Positions 63,908-64,000 of a DNA stretch of 64,000 nucleotides are shown piece after piece. The translations under genes and the position numbers were made by a program. This stretch comes from Pseudorasbora parva (Eukaryota; Chordata; Actinopteri; Cypriniformes; Gobionidae): positions 25,367,355 to 25,431,354 of the forward strand of contig NC_090183.1 of NCBI RefSeq assembly GCF_024679245.1, in the 5' to 3' direction. The notes beneath the pieces are model-generated. The model searched no databases and was not told the DNA's origin. It saw only the letters and a program-made list of their open reading frames with translations. How positions within the stretch are numbered: position 1 is the stretch's first letter; each line of letters opens with the position of its first letter.

Positions 63908-64000
<93 letters not shown>
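63908..64000. repeat. (AT)n microsatellite running off the window
   Basis: About 46 AT units; the array continues past the window edge. Confidence 0.97.

Overview
The window looks like a stretch of intron and intergenic DNA from a teleost fish, most likely a cyprinid. This is inferred from AT-rich composition, very long (CA)n, (AT)n and (GATA)n arrays, TTAA-flanked short transposons with the cyprinid-type 'GGTTAGTTCACCC' end, fish-type DIRS retrotransposons, and an L2-like LINE with an ATT tail. No bacterial or viral gene organisation is present. Almost all open frames of 60-140 codons are translations of microsatellites or transposon debris.

Host gene: the only host coding sequence I can support is two plus-strand exons, 32492-32613 and 44583-44630, with good splice sites and matching phase 0 at the shared junction. 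Together they encode a divergent C4HC3 (RING-CH/RINGv-type) zinc finger, so the gene is probably a membrane-associated type E3 ubiquitin ligase or relative, split by an intron of about 12 kb. A very weak third exon candidate lies at 56882-56933. The remaining exons are not visible.

Mobile DNA, left to right: a decayed Tc1-like transposase (2560-3140) next to a 369-bp TIR element; a near-palindromic TTAA element (3937-4563); a 5'-truncated L2-like LINE (10327-11015, minus); a 550-bp element with 9-bp target duplications (14548-15097); a decayed minus-strand DIRS copy (16150-18050); a second 9-bp-TSD element carrying a RecQ-helicase-like fragment (21584-22108); an end-to-end DIRS-type tyrosine-recombinase retrotransposon (22191-28466) with inverted terminal repeats and an internal complementary region; another RecQ-carrying 9-bp-TSD element (33813-34339); a nest of two hAT-like elements inside one GACTA minisatellite (34642-36687); a CACTG-ended element with another inside it (41248-42319); TTAA elements at 43459-44263 and 47922-48406; a 1054-bp element inserted in a cluster of DIRS-like end fragments (58070-59560); and a fourth 9-bp-TSD element (62716-63482).

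The DIRS element is the only multi-gene system. It has a TATA-bearing left repeat, a broken gag-like ORF1, an RT/RNase H region broken by several frameshifts and with YLDG in place of YLDD, and an intact, overlapping tyrosine recombinase ORF. The rest is AT-rich non-coding DNA with a few stretches that look like conserved non-coding elements, which only cross-species alignment can confirm. The most unusual observation is a transposon family with TAGCCTG ends and 9-bp target duplications, two of whose four copies carry the same RecQ-like helicase fragment, both with the Walker A lysine changed to glutamate.
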